Source: Neorhizobium galegae
GTDB taxonomy: Bacteria > Pseudomonadota > Alphaproteobacteria > Rhizobiales > Rhizobiaceae
Length of the DNA stretch: 64,000 nt
Reading direction: 5' to 3'
Assembly (NCBI RefSeq): GCF_021391675.1
Contig: NZ_CP090095.1
Span: forward strand, 4,520,001 to 4,584,000
Shown in pieces: positions 10,177 through 20,836 of this stretch. Positions within the stretch are counted from its first letter, which is position 1, and every line of letters starts with the position of its first letter. Position numbers and translations under genes: made by a program. The notes below the pieces were generated by a model. That model was not told where the DNA came from and did not search any database. It was given only the letters and a program-made list of their open reading frames with translations.

Positions 10177-10230
10177 CACACGAATGCGGAACCTCGATTG
10201 ATTTTTTAATGGTGGCTCCGCATTCGCGTG
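10177..10230. repeat. Imperfect 17-bp inverted repeat (long hairpin)
   Basis: Arms 10177-10193 (CACACGAATGCGGAACC) and 10214-10230 (GGCTCCGCATTCGCGTG) pair over 17 positions. The only two mismatches in DNA become G-U pairs if the plus strand is transcribed into RNA, so the fold would be continuous. The 20-base loop contains a T6 run. It lies 57 bp after epmB and could be a transcript end structure or part of a small RNA. Confidence 0.5.
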
Positions 10231-10654
10231 GCCTTCGGCGTCTTTTCGGGGCTTCCGGCCCCTACAGGTGATCACCTCGCCCCACTGCGTGGCTTCGTTC
10301 GCGATCTCCTTTCGGGAAATCCTGCCACTTGCACGGCTCAACCGAACCCGGCCCGGTGGCCAGGGGGAGGCTTGATAGGAAGGCTTGCCTTTCAGCGCAC
10401 CCTCCATGGCTTTCACCTCCCTGACCTTTCCTGCACGTTACAGGTCCAACCAGGGCGCCGGCCCCCGCCTGCCCGCGAACGTCTCGCGAAACACTCCGGC
10501 GACGGAAGCGGGGGGATTGTAGGCATAGCGCAGAAGGGCGGGGAAACTAAAACCGGAAAAATTTGGCGTGCCGCGTAAGCCTCCTCTGCCTGCCGGGCAT
10601 CTCCCACCAGGTCAGAGCCATCACATATGGAATGTGCGGCAGCGCGGCATTCTT

Positions 10655-10752
10655 AACCCTCCCCCTTGTGGGGAGGGTGGCCGGCAGGCGGGAGGGGTTT
10701 TGATGCTGGATGAAGTCCCCTCCCCAACCCCTCCCCGCAAGGGGGAGGGGCT
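10655..10752. repeat. Composite C/G-rich palindromic intergenic repeat
   Basis: Two short hairpins, CCCTCCCC-CTTGT-GGGGAGGG (10657-10677) and CCCCTCCCC-GCAAG-GGGGAGGGG (10728-10750), flank a spacer with further GGGAGGGG and CCCCTCCCC half-sites. This build is typical of the small dispersed palindromic elements in rhizobial genomes. A shortened copy of the core is at 17047-17067 inside a coding sequence. Confidence 0.65.
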
Positions 10753-10863
10753 CCACGCGCCGCCCCATGCCTTCATGGGATCGCCCTGCTCTTGAGGGGA
10801 GATTGGCTGGGCTGCAAGGCAGCGGGCTGAACTCGCCTCGTCATCGAAGGGCGCAGGATCAGC

Positions 10864-12890
<2,027 letters not shown>

Positions 12891-13086
12891 CCCCCCTGGT
12901 GAATGACGCCATCAGAAACCCGCGGGCCGTTGATGTCAAGCCGGCCCATGCCGATGGCGATCGATCGGATTTTACGGAATCCCGCAGCCCTAACTTCACG
13001 ACGTTTATTGCCGGAATCTTAGGCTTTCCTGCGTAATAACGTCCCCAGCGATGAACGCAGAATTCGAACGATCCGGAGACGTCGAG

Positions 13087-13338
13087 ATGAACGAGACCAT
13101 TCGCGAATTGCTCACACGGGTAGGCGGCCTTCCGGTCGCGGTGACCGAGCTGGAAGACGGCGCCGATCTTTATGCGGCCGGCCTCTCCTCATTTGCATCC
13201 GTACAACTGATGCTGGGCCTGGAAGAGGCCTTCGACATCGAGTTTCCCGACAGCCTTTTGAACCGCAAGTCCTTCGCCAGCATAGCCGCGATCGAGCAGA
13301 CGGTTTCGCATATCCTGAAAGCGCGCGAGGCCGCTTGA
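13087..13338 (+). CDS. Small acyl/aminoacyl carrier protein
   Basis: 83 residues, an ACP fold of four helices. The phosphopantetheine attachment site is in AAGLSSFASVQLM; the serine at residue 35 takes the place of the DSL serine, with phenylalanine after it. Start ATG 13087 has GGAG about nine bases upstream; ATG 13051 would add 12 residues. It is the first gene of a five-gene operon and sits one base before the flavoprotein gene. The ligase two genes downstream belongs to a family that loads glycine or alanine on just such small carrier proteins, so this is its likely partner rather than a fatty-acid ACP. Confidence 0.88.
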   Translation: MNETIRELLTRVGGLPVAVTELEDGADLYAAGLSSFASVQLMLGLEEAFDIEFPDSLLNRKSFASIAAIEQTVSHILKAREAA

Positions 13339-13339
13339 G

Positions 13340-14521
13340 ATGAGCCTCCCCGCCTTTGCCGCCGACATGAGCCTGAGCGCCCGCGCTCACCGCGTGGCAA
13401 CCGTAGCGGCCGAATTTGCCGACCGCGTCGATCATGACGGCCGCTTCCCGCGCGAGGCGGTCGATGCCATGAGGGCCGAGCGCCTGATCGGCATCCAGAT
13501 CCCGGCCGCGTTCGGCGGCGAGGGCGCTTCGATCGCCGAGATCGCCGAGGTCTGCTCCATCCTGGGACAGGCCTGCGCCGCGAGCGCCATGGTTTTCGCC
13601 ATGCACCAGATCAAGGTTTCGAGCCTCGTCGAGCACGGCGGCGACAGCGAATGGCATAGGGACTTCATGCGCGAGCTTGCCGGCCGCCAGCTTCTCGTCG
13701 CCTCCGCGACGACCGAGGGCGGCATCGGCGGCAACATGCGCAACTCGATCTGCGCGATCGAGGTCGACGGCGACACCTGCCGGCTGACCAAGGATGCGAC
13801 GGTGATTTCCTACGGCGCCCACGCCGATGCGATCATGGTCACCTCTCGCTCCAACGAGAAGGCCGCACCGACCGACCAGGTCATGACCGTCTTCAAGCAA
13901 GGCCAGTATACCCTGCAGAAGACCGTCGACTGGGATACGCTCGGCATGCGCGGCACCTGCTCCGACGGTTTCCTCTTCAGGGGCGAGGCGCCGTCCGTCC
14001 AGATCTTTCCGAAGCCGTTCGCCGAGATCGCGGCGCAATCGATGCTCGCCACCTCGCATCTCCTCTGGAGCGCGGTCTGGTACGGGATCGCCGCCGATGC
14101 GGTACTGCGCGCCCAGGCTTTCGTACGCGCCGCCGCCCGCAAGGCGGGTGGCACCCAGCCGCCCGGCGCGCTGAGGCTCGCCGAAGCCTCGAACCTGCTG
14201 CAGCTCCTCAAGGCCGGCATCCTCTCCGGCCTCAGGATCTACGCGGATGCCAAGGCCGATCACGACCAGCTGTCGTCCATGGCGTTTTCGATCGCCATGA
14301 ACAACGTCAAGCTCGCCTCCTCCGAGACGATCCTGACCATCATCAACCAGGCGATGATCATCTGCGGCATCATGGGCTACAAGAACGGCACGCCCTACAG
14401 TCTCGGCCGGCATCTGCGCGACGCGCATTCCGCCCAGCTGATGATTTCCAACGACCGCATCCTCGGCAATACGTCGACCATGCTGCTCGTTCAGAAACCG
14501 GACACCAGCCTGCTCGGCTGA
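13340..14521 (+). CDS. Acyl-CoA dehydrogenase-like flavoprotein
   Basis: 393 residues. The fold is acyl-CoA dehydrogenase: N-terminal helical domain (to about 125), middle beta domain (ASATTEGGIGGNMRNSICAI, then SYGAHADAIMVTSR), and C-terminal helical domain (from about 230). The canonical catalytic glutamate and the CoA-binding pattern are not obvious, and the ending GRHLRDAHSAQLMISNDRIL resembles the class acting on unusual substrates. It lies between a carrier protein and its ligase. Family members such as PltE oxidise aminoacyl groups tethered to carrier proteins, so a carrier-protein-bound substrate is plausible here. That is inference. Confidence 0.85.
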   Translation: MSLPAFAADMSLSARAHRVATVAAEFADRVDHDGRFPREAVDAMRAERLIGIQIPAAFGGEGASIAEIAEVCSILGQACAASAMVFAMHQIKVSSLVEHGGDSEWHRDFMRELAGRQLLVASATTEGGIGGNMRNSICAIEVDGDTCRLTKDATVISYGAHADAIMVTSRSNEKAAPTDQVMTVFKQGQYTLQKTVDWDTLGMRGTCSDGFLFRGEAPSVQIFPKPFAEIAAQSMLATSHLLWSAVWYGIAADAVLRAQAFVRAAARKAGGTQPPGALRLAEASNLLQLLKAGILSGLRIYADAKADHDQLSSMAFSIAMNNVKLASSETILTIINQAMIICGIMGYKNGTPYSLGRHLRDAHSAQLMISNDRILGNTSTMLLVQKPDTSLLG

Positions 14522-14570
14522 CGCCCCGATCATTTCATATGTAAACCATTGAAAAGAATGAGGTAAAGCC

Positions 14571-15482
14571 ATGGATATGCAAGTTTCATTTCTCGACCGC
14601 CTGTTCGATGCAGGCCTGCTGATCGAGACGGGCGTCGACGGACTGTATGGCCGCAGCGGCCAGTTCGAAGACGTCATCGCCGCCTTCGAGCGGTTGATCG
14701 ACAAAGTCGGCGGTAGCGACGGTGCCGAGGCGATGCGCTTCCCGCCGGGCATGAACCGCGCCTTCTTCGAGACCAGCGGCTATATGAAGAGCTTTCCGCA
14801 GCTCGCCGGCACGGTGCATTCGTTCTGCGGCAACGAACTCGACCATATGAGCCTGCTGAAATGCATGGAAGTCGGCGAGGAGGACTGGACCAAGGGCCAG
14901 GAAGCGACCGACATCGTGCTGACGCCGGCCGCCTGCTATCCGCTCTATCCGACCGTCGCGCGGCGGGGCAGCCTGCCCGCCGGCGGCGCTCTCTTCGACC
15001 TGCAGAGCTACTGCTTCCGCCACGAGCCCTCCAAGGATCCGGCCCGCCAGCAACTTTTCCGCATGCGCGAATATGTCTGCATGGGCACCGAGAGCCACGT
15101 CACCGACTTCCGCCAGCTGTGGATGGATCGCGGGGTCGAGATGATGAAGTCGCTCGGCCTCGAGGTGGAGATCGACATCGCCAACGACCCGTTCTTCGGC
15201 CGCGCCGGCAAGATGCTGGTCAACAACCAGCGCGACCAGAACCTGAAATTCGAACTGCTGATCCCGATCACCTCTGTCGCCAAGCCCACCGCCTGCATGA
15301 GCTTTAACTATCATCAGGACAGTTTCGGCCTGAAATGGGGCCTCAACCTGGAGGATGGCAGCGTCGCTCACACGGCCTGCGTCGGTTTCGGCCTCGAACG
15401 CATCGCGCTTGCGCTCTTCCACACCCACGGTCTGGACGTAAAAGAGTGGCCGGGCTCCGTCCGCGCCACGCTCTGGGGCTGA
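14571..15482 (+). CDS. Amino acid--[acyl-carrier-protein] ligase (atypical seryl-tRNA synthetase homologue)
   Basis: 303 residues. This family looks like the catalytic core of the atypical (archaeal-type) seryl-tRNA synthetase without a tRNA-binding domain. It activates small amino acids (glycine or alanine) with ATP and puts them on the phosphopantetheine of a carrier protein; it was described for Bradyrhizobium and Agrobacterium. The zinc ligands of the family are visible as Cys122 (PAACYP), Glu167 (RMREYV) and Cys270 ([16 protein letters not shown], also class II motif 3). RMREYV is motif 2. The carrier protein gene lies two genes upstream. The fate of the loaded amino acid is not known. 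Confidence 0.92.
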   Translation: MDMQVSFLDRLFDAGLLIETGVDGLYGRSGQFEDVIAAFERLIDKVGGSDGAEAMRFPPGMNRAFFETSGYMKSFPQLAGTVHSFCGNELDHMSLLKCMEVGEEDWTKGQEATDIVLTPAACYPLYPTVARRGSLPAGGALFDLQSYCFRHEPSKDPARQQLFRMREYVCMGTESHVTDFRQLWMDRGVEMMKSLGLEVEIDIANDPFFGRAGKMLVNNQRDQNLKFELLIPITSVAKPTACMSFNYHQDSFGLKWGLNLEDGSVAHTACVGFGLERIALALFHTHGLDVKEWPGSVRATLWG

Positions 15483-15486
15483 TCCA

Positions 15487-16470
15487 ATGACGGCGGTATT
15501 TCCGGCGCTCGATCCGGCGAACTACAGGACGCATGCGCTGCATTCGGCCGAGCGCATGTGGCCGGAGACGAATTGTTACGTCGATCTGTGGATAGAGGTG
15601 CTTTCGGCACAGGGTCTGCCGCCGGAAGCCATGCTCGGCTTCACCCTGACCCAGGATTTCGAAGGCGACCAGTTCACCTTCTTCAAGGTGCCGCTCGAAG
15701 ACCTCGAGACCCTGTTCGGCATCCGCGTGACCGAATTGGCGATCTTCGACCGGCCGGAATGGCATGTTACGGAGCAGATCCGTCGCGGCCGACTGACGCT
15801 GCTCGAACTCGACAGCTTTTATCTGCCCGATACGCGCGGCGTCGCCTATCGCCAGGAACACGGCAAGACGACGGTCGCGATCAACCGGCTGGACCTCGAA
15901 CGCCGCGAGCTCGACTATTTCCACAATGGCGGCTTCTTCACCCTTTCCGGCGACGATTTCGATGGCCTGTTCCAGTTGAACGCCGGCCCCGAGGCGCTGC
16001 CCTTCCTGCCCTATACCGAGTTCGCCAAGTTCCCCGCCGCCTATCCGGACGCGAGGGAAATTCGCGAAACCGCCTGGAAGCTGCTCAGGCACCATTTTCC
16101 CCGGCGGCCGGAAGAGAATCCGATCCGAGCGTTCGGGAAGATCTTCCCGGCGCAGGTGGAGCGGATCGCCGAGAGGGATTTCGGCTTCTTTCACAAATAC
16201 GCGTTCAACACGCTCCGGCAGATCGGCGCCAATTTCGAGCTGCTGGCGAGCCATCTCGCCTGGCTGAACCACAAGGCGTTCGCCCAGCCTGAACAGCAGG
16301 CGCTGAGGATCTCGGAAGTGGCGAAATCCACCCAGTTCCAGCTTGCCCGCGCCCTTACCCGCAAGAAGTTCGAGCCGCTGGCAACAGCGCTCGATCCGGC
16401 CGCCGACGCCTGGGACCTGCTGATGGGGGACCTGGCATCGACGCTGAGCCACGCCCGCGAGGCCGCGTGA
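15487..16470 (+). CDS. DUF1839 family protein
   Basis: 327 residues, soluble by composition, with no signal peptide or membrane segment. It matches the DUF1839 family, which I know only from neighbourhoods with amino acid:[carrier protein] ligases. Conserved-looking blocks are HSAERMWPETNCYVDLWIE at the N-terminus, GDQFTFFKVPLEDL, and FHNGGFFTLSGDDFDGLF in the middle. It starts 4 bases after the ligase stop and its stop overlaps the next gene. The placement suggests that it acts on, or receives, the aminoacyl group from the carrier protein. No catalytic residue can be named. Confidence 0.82.
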   Translation: MTAVFPALDPANYRTHALHSAERMWPETNCYVDLWIEVLSAQGLPPEAMLGFTLTQDFEGDQFTFFKVPLEDLETLFGIRVTELAIFDRPEWHVTEQIRRGRLTLLELDSFYLPDTRGVAYRQEHGKTTVAINRLDLERRELDYFHNGGFFTLSGDDFDGLFQLNAGPEALPFLPYTEFAKFPAAYPDAREIRETAWKLLRHHFPRRPEENPIRAFGKIFPAQVERIAERDFGFFHKYAFNTLRQIGANFELLASHLAWLNHKAFAQPEQQALRISEVAKSTQFQLARALTRKKFEPLATALDPAADAWDLLMGDLASTLSHAREAA

Positions 16471-18953
16471 GCCTTCTTATCCCGATCGGATCAGAGACCA
16501 GCCTTCTTGCCGAGGGCTGGTCTCTGGCGTTGACCGAGCCTGGCGCCTGCTCCCTGCCGTCCGATCTTCCTCCGGACCTGGAATACCTCCCGGCCATGGT
16601 GCCCGGCACGGTCGCCGCCGCCCTGGAAGCCACAGGCCGCTTCGACCGCAACAATCCCGAGCCGCTGATCGACAGGGATGTCTGGTATCGCTGCCGGCTT
16701 GCCGGTGAAGCGCCCGGGCCGGCGATCCTGCGGTTTGCCGGGCTTGCGACTGTCGCCGATGTGTTTCTCGGCGAGACGCTGATCCTGTCCTCGACAAGCA
16801 TGTTCGAAAGCCACGATGTCGCGGTGGAACTGACGGGCACGGAAACATTATCGATCTGCTTCCGCGCGCTGAAGCCGCATCTGGAAAGGACAGGCTCCCG
16901 TGCCCGCTGGCGGCCGCGGCTGATGAACAACCAGGGCTTGAGATTTGTCCGCACCACGGCGCTCGGCTTCATGCCAGGCTGGAGCCCGGAGGTCCATGCC
17001 GCGGGGCCATGGCGGCCGGTTTTTCTGATTGGCGGCGCCGGCTCCTTCTCCCCCCTTGCGGGGGAGATCGGATGGGGCGCCGTCTTCCCTTACATCGCTG
17101 CGGAGAGAAGGGATTTCAGCTTCTCAGCCGCACTCGGCGAAGATGGTGAAGGTCTCCTGAAGGTGAGCTTTGCCGATGACGAGCTTAGTCACAACCTCCA
17201 CCTCATCTGCGCCGGTCACGAAGCTGCGTTCACCTACGACGAAGGAAAATACTCCGCCGAGCTGCACCTTCCCGGCGTCAAACCCTGGTGGCCGCATACC
17301 CATGGCGAACTGGCCCTCTACGACGTGGCGCTCCGGATCGACGGCAAAGATTTTCCCCTCGCCCGCACCGGCTTCCGCAACATCCGGATAGATCGTGGCA
17401 CGGACGGCGACGATTTCGCCGTCATCGTCAACGGCGAGAAGATATTCTGCCGCGGCGCCGTCTGGACCTCCGCCGATATCGTCGGTCTGCCGGGCGATCG
17501 CGCCGGCTATGAGCCCTGGCTCAGGCTCGCCAAAGACGCGGGCATGAACATGATTCGCATTCCGGGCATCGCCACCTATGAAAGCCCGGATTTCTTCGCG
17601 CTGTGCGACGAACTCGGCCTGCTGGTCTGGCAGGATCTGATGTTCGCCAATTTCGACTATCCTGCCGGCGATCCGGATTTCGTGATTCACGTGAAAACGG
17701 AAGTCGGGCAGTTCCTGGCGGCGACGCAGGCCTCGCCGTCGCTTGCGGTCCTTTGCGGCGGCAGCGAAATCTATCAGCAAGGCGCCATGCTGGGCCTGCC
17801 GGAACGGATCTGGAAAGGTCTGCTCTGCGAGGAGATCCTTCCTGCCTTGGCAGCCGATTGCCGGCCGGACCTGCCCTATGTGGCGAATTCGCCCTCCGGC
17901 GGCGCCTTGCCTTTCTACCCGAATGCCGGCGTCGCCCATTATTACGGTGTCGGCGCCTACAAGCGGCCGCTCGAGGATGCGCGGCGGGCAAACATCCGTT
18001 TCGCAGCCGAATGCCTGGCATTTTCAAACCTCTCCGACTCGGAAACGCTGGCCGGCGGCAAGTCCGGAATCCCCCGTGATGCCGGGGTGGACTGGGATTT
18101 CGAGGACGTTCGCGATCATTACCTCGGCATCCTTTACGATGCCGATCCGCGGACGTTGCGTGCGCAGCAGCCGGAACGATATATCGCCCTCTCCCGCGCC
18201 GTGACCGGGGAGGTGATGGAAATCGCTTTCGCCGAATGGCGCCGGCCCGGATCGACCTGCAACGGCGCGCTGGCCTTTACCTTCCAGGATGTCATGCACG
18301 GTCCCGGCTGGGGCGTGGTCGGCGTCGACCGCAGGCCGAAACCTGCCTGGTTCGCGCTGAAGCGGGCCTTCCGGCCGGTCCAGGCCATATTTGCCGACGA
18401 GGGCACCAATGGGCTGGATGTCCATCTCATCAACGAAACGCCCGCCGACCTGCCGGTCGTTCTGGAATTGGCCTGCCTGCGGGACGGCAAGATGCCCGTT
18501 GTATCCGGCCGCCGAGACCTGACGCTTGTTTCTCGCAGCAGCGAAAGCATCGCCTCGACCGATCTGTTCGGCGCCTTCTTCGACACCAATTACGCCTACC
18601 GTTTCGGCCCGCCCTCTCACGACGTGACGGTTGCGCGGCTGAAACATGCGCAAACGGGGGAGATTGTCGCGGAGGCTTTCCATTTCCCGCTCGGACGCGT
18701 CCGCGCTTTCCATGATGCCGAGATTGCGGTTTCGGTTGCAGAGGGCGACGGAGAGTTCTGGCTGGAGCTTTCGACGGACATCTTTGCGCAATCGGTCAGC
18801 ATCGAATGCGCCGGTTATCGTCCCTCGGACAATGGCTTTCACCTGGCGCCGGGGGCAATCAGGCGCATCCGCCTTGCCGCACTCCCGGAGGCCGCCGGCA
18901 GGCCCGGCGGCACGATCCGTTCACTCGGCGGCGATCGAATCCTGCGTTTTTGA
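16467..18953 (+). CDS. Glycoside hydrolase family 2-like protein (beta-mannosidase-like)
   Basis: 828 residues. The order fits GH2: N-terminal jelly-roll sugar-binding domain (about 1-190), immunoglobulin-like domain (about 200-300), TIM barrel (about 300-600), and a C-terminal beta domain. Candidate catalytic glutamates are in LCGGSEIYQQG (acid/base) and RFAAECLAF (nucleophile). FALCDELGLLVWQDLMFANF is a typical barrel segment. There is no signal peptide, so it should act in the cytoplasm. GTG 16467 overlaps the DUF1839 stop. A palindromic repeat core is read through in frame near residue 194. GH2 membership is confident; the substrate, and whether it is a true hydrolase, are not. Confidence 0.8.
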   Translation: MSLLIPIGSETSLLAEGWSLALTEPGACSLPSDLPPDLEYLPAMVPGTVAAALEATGRFDRNNPEPLIDRDVWYRCRLAGEAPGPAILRFAGLATVADVFLGETLILSSTSMFESHDVAVELTGTETLSICFRALKPHLERTGSRARWRPRLMNNQGLRFVRTTALGFMPGWSPEVHAAGPWRPVFLIGGAGSFSPLAGEIGWGAVFPYIAAERRDFSFSAALGEDGEGLLKVSFADDELSHNLHLICAGHEAAFTYDEGKYSAELHLPGVKPWWPHTHGELALYDVALRIDGKDFPLARTGFRNIRIDRGTDGDDFAVIVNGEKIFCRGAVWTSADIVGLPGDRAGYEPWLRLAKDAGMNMIRIPGIATYESPDFFALCDELGLLVWQDLMFANFDYPAGDPDFVIHVKTEVGQFLAATQASPSLAVLCGGSEIYQQGAMLGLPERIWKGLLCEEILPALAADCRPDLPYVANSPSGGALPFYPNAGVAHYYGVGAYKRPLEDARRANIRFAAECLAFSNLSDSETLAGGKSGIPRDAGVDWDFEDVRDHYLGILYDADPRTLRAQQPERYIALSRAVTGEVMEIAFAEWRRPGSTCNGALAFTFQDVMHGPGWGVVGVDRRPKPAWFALKRAFRPVQAIFADEGTNGLDVHLINETPADLPVVLELACLRDGKMPVVSGRRDLTLVSRSSESIASTDLFGAFFDTNYAYRFGPPSHDVTVARLKHAQTGEIVAEAFHFPLGRVRAFHDAEIAVSVAEGDGEFWLELSTDIFAQSVSIECAGYRPSDNGFHLAPGAIRRIRLAALPEAAGRPGGTIRSLGGDRILRF
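17047..17067. repeat. Palindromic repeat core inside the GH2-like coding sequence
   Basis: TCTCCCCC-CTTGC-GGGGGAGA is a perfect 8-bp hairpin and matches the core of the repeat at 10728-10750 read on the other strand. The element is translated in frame as part of SFSPLAGEIGWG, at the boundary between the first two domains. Confidence 0.7.
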
Positions 18954-20753
18954 ATAGGCGAGCTCTTCCAGCGGAAAACGGAAAGCCATTTGCCTGAGAG
19001 CCTTGAGATAGGCAGCCCGGGCATGCTCCGGCGTCAGATTGTGGTCGGCATCCGGAATGATCTCCGCCAATACATTGGGGAAACGGCTCAATCCGGACCC
19101 GTCATGGCCGAAATAGAAGTCGTATTGTTCGAGGCCGAGATCATTTTCGCTATAGATCAGCGAAATGGAGGTGCCGCGCTGGTGGAGGGTGCGGAAAGTG
19201 CCGTAGATCGCCCGGCCCTCCGGCAGGAAACCACGAAAGGCATGCAGGATCTTGTGCTTGGCTCGGTTGCCGAGACCCTTCGCGATATTGCGGGCCGCGA
19301 CAATGGTATCGACCTCACCTCGGATGATGCGCTTGAACGTTTCGGCTCGCAGGGCCCGCCTGCGATAGTCCTGCAGGCTGCGCGTGCCGTTGACGATCGC
19401 ATCCTCGACCGAACGGCCAGGCGACCAGCGAAACACGGCGGGATTGACGGATACATTGCCGGCGATGCGAGGTTCGGCGACCGAGGCCTGGAAGCCGAGA
19501 TAGGCACCGCTGCAGCGGCCTGCGGTCACGACCGGCGTCAGGCGACGGCTTTGGAGAAAGTCGATCGCCTCCGATACATCGGCATTTTGGGTGGAATGAT
19601 AAAGGACCTGCTCCGGCCGACCCGGCACCGGCGGGCTATCTCCCGCATTGGCCGTATCGAAACGCAGCGAAGGAATGCCGGAGCGGGCCAGCGACCGGGC
19701 CAGCGCCACCGTCGTGCGGCCCCAGCCGGCATGCCTGTCATAGGCCGATGTCAGGAAAAGCACCGTGGCGCCCGCGCGGCCGTGATTCGGCTCGCAGAGG
19801 ACCCCGAACAGCCGATCGTCGAGGCCGAAACGAACCGGGGTTTCCGTGAAACCGTCACCGACGAGCGGCTCCGCCTGCACCGGCGGGCGGTGTACCGCGG
19901 AGGGTGCCTCACCGGGTAACGCAACGATCCAGTCCGCCAGCTTGTCCGCCACCGGGAGCGGAAGTCTCGCAATCGCCGGATTGGAGACCAGCTGGTCGTA
20001 ACCTTCGAAAGCCTGCTCGGTTACATCCGCCCCGAGCGCCCGGAGCCGCGCGGCGAATTGCGTGTCGGCCGGCCGGTCGGCCCGTCCGACCACCAGAACG
20101 CGCGGCGCGGCCGGCCGATCGATCATCAGCAGATTGACCTTCCGAACCTCGTCGGCGATCTGGCCGGGCATGGTGAGGGAGGCGATGGACACGCCGGTCT
20201 TGTCGCGCTGCTCGTCGGCAAGGCCCAGATTTTCATCCACCACCCTGGACCAGACCGCAAGCTCGCGAATATGCAGGCGACCGGAAACGACCGGCGCCAT
20301 ATAGGCGATGCCGGCCAGATCGTCGAGCCTGTCGGCGGCCTTGGTCGCGACCACGGCCCCCAGGCCTTGCGAAACGAGGACGATCCGATCGCAGCCGGAA
20401 AGCGCCTTGAGATGCGTGGCAGCGGAAACGAGGCTGTCGGACCAGACGGAAAGCCCGCCCTCGAAATCGAGGTCGTCAAGCGCATCGCCGGTACCCGGAT
20501 AATCGAACCGCAGGCTGGCAATGCCGCGATCGGCAAGCCTTTCCGAAATGATGCGCCAGAACTTGCGCGTGCACATTTCCTCCAGTCCCCAGGGGCTGGC
20601 AAACAGCACCGCCACGCCGGACGGCGCGGTTCCCGCGGACGATGGCGTGAAAAGCCCGACAGTGCCGCCGAACGTCAGCGGTTGCGAAGCCGAGCGTTGA
20701 GGCAAGGGCGAGGTTTCCCCGGCGGTCGGGGATTTATGTCGAGCGTCCATCAT
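18921..20753 (-). CDS. Tandem two-domain alpha/beta hydrolase
   Basis: About 610 residues with two consecutive alpha/beta hydrolase folds (about 20-290 and 300-600). Both carry the SLRFDYPGTGDA / SLRFDTANAGDS strand seen in exosortase-associated and similar hydrolases. The nucleophile elbow of the first is LVSQGLGA (serine, first glycine lost); in the second it is GRCSGA, which puts a cysteine in the nucleophile position. The second domain also shows an acid (YSENDLG) and a histidine (DADHNLTP). Start is uncertain: ATG 20753 or GTG 20780. The 3' end overlaps the GH2-like gene by 33 bp. It may be esterase or thioesterase; function unknown. Confidence 0.75.
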   Translation of the reverse strand: MMDARHKSPTAGETSPLPQRSASQPLTFGGTVGLFTPSSAGTAPSGVAVLFASPWGLEEMCTRKFWRIISERLADRGIASLRFDYPGTGDALDDLDFEGGLSVWSDSLVSAATHLKALSGCDRIVLVSQGLGAVVATKAADRLDDLAGIAYMAPVVSGRLHIRELAVWSRVVDENLGLADEQRDKTGVSIASLTMPGQIADEVRKVNLLMIDRPAAPRVLVVGRADRPADTQFAARLRALGADVTEQAFEGYDQLVSNPAIARLPLPVADKLADWIVALPGEAPSAVHRPPVQAEPLVGDGFTETPVRFGLDDRLFGVLCEPNHGRAGATVLFLTSAYDRHAGWGRTTVALARSLARSGIPSLRFDTANAGDSPPVPGRPEQVLYHSTQNADVSEAIDFLQSRRLTPVVTAGRCSGAYLGFQASVAEPRIAGNVSVNPAVFRWSPGRSVEDAIVNGTRSLQDYRRRALRAETFKRIIRGEVDTIVAARNIAKGLGNRAKHKILHAFRGFLPEGRAIYGTFRTLHQRGTSISLIYSENDLGLEQYDFYFGHDGSGLSRFPNVLAEIIPDADHNLTPEHARAAYLKALRQMAFRFPLEELAYSKTQDSIAAE

Positions 20754-20836
20754 GGTCGTGCCGGCAGGTTTTTTGATCACTGCACCAGCAATACGTCCGT
20801 CCTTGCTTCCAGGCGCTTAAACTATCTGGTGCAATT

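Larger units (their letters stand above)
10120..10863. other. Gene-poor intergenic stretch with hairpins and palindromic repeats
   Basis: 744 bp between the stops of epmB and thiC, with no reading frame I can support. Short frames exist (for example a 38-codon frame at 10406-10522), but they have no visible ribosome binding site or recognisable product. The stretch holds one long imperfect hairpin (10177-10230) and a composite C/G-rich palindromic repeat (10655-10752). Mid-region sequence (about 10230-10560) looks unstructured to me and could be decayed sequence. Confidence 0.6.

Noticed and set aside
10406..10522. A 38-codon frame in the gene-poor stretch after epmB
   Set aside because: No ribosome binding site visible and no recognisable family; treated as chance within the intergenic stretch.
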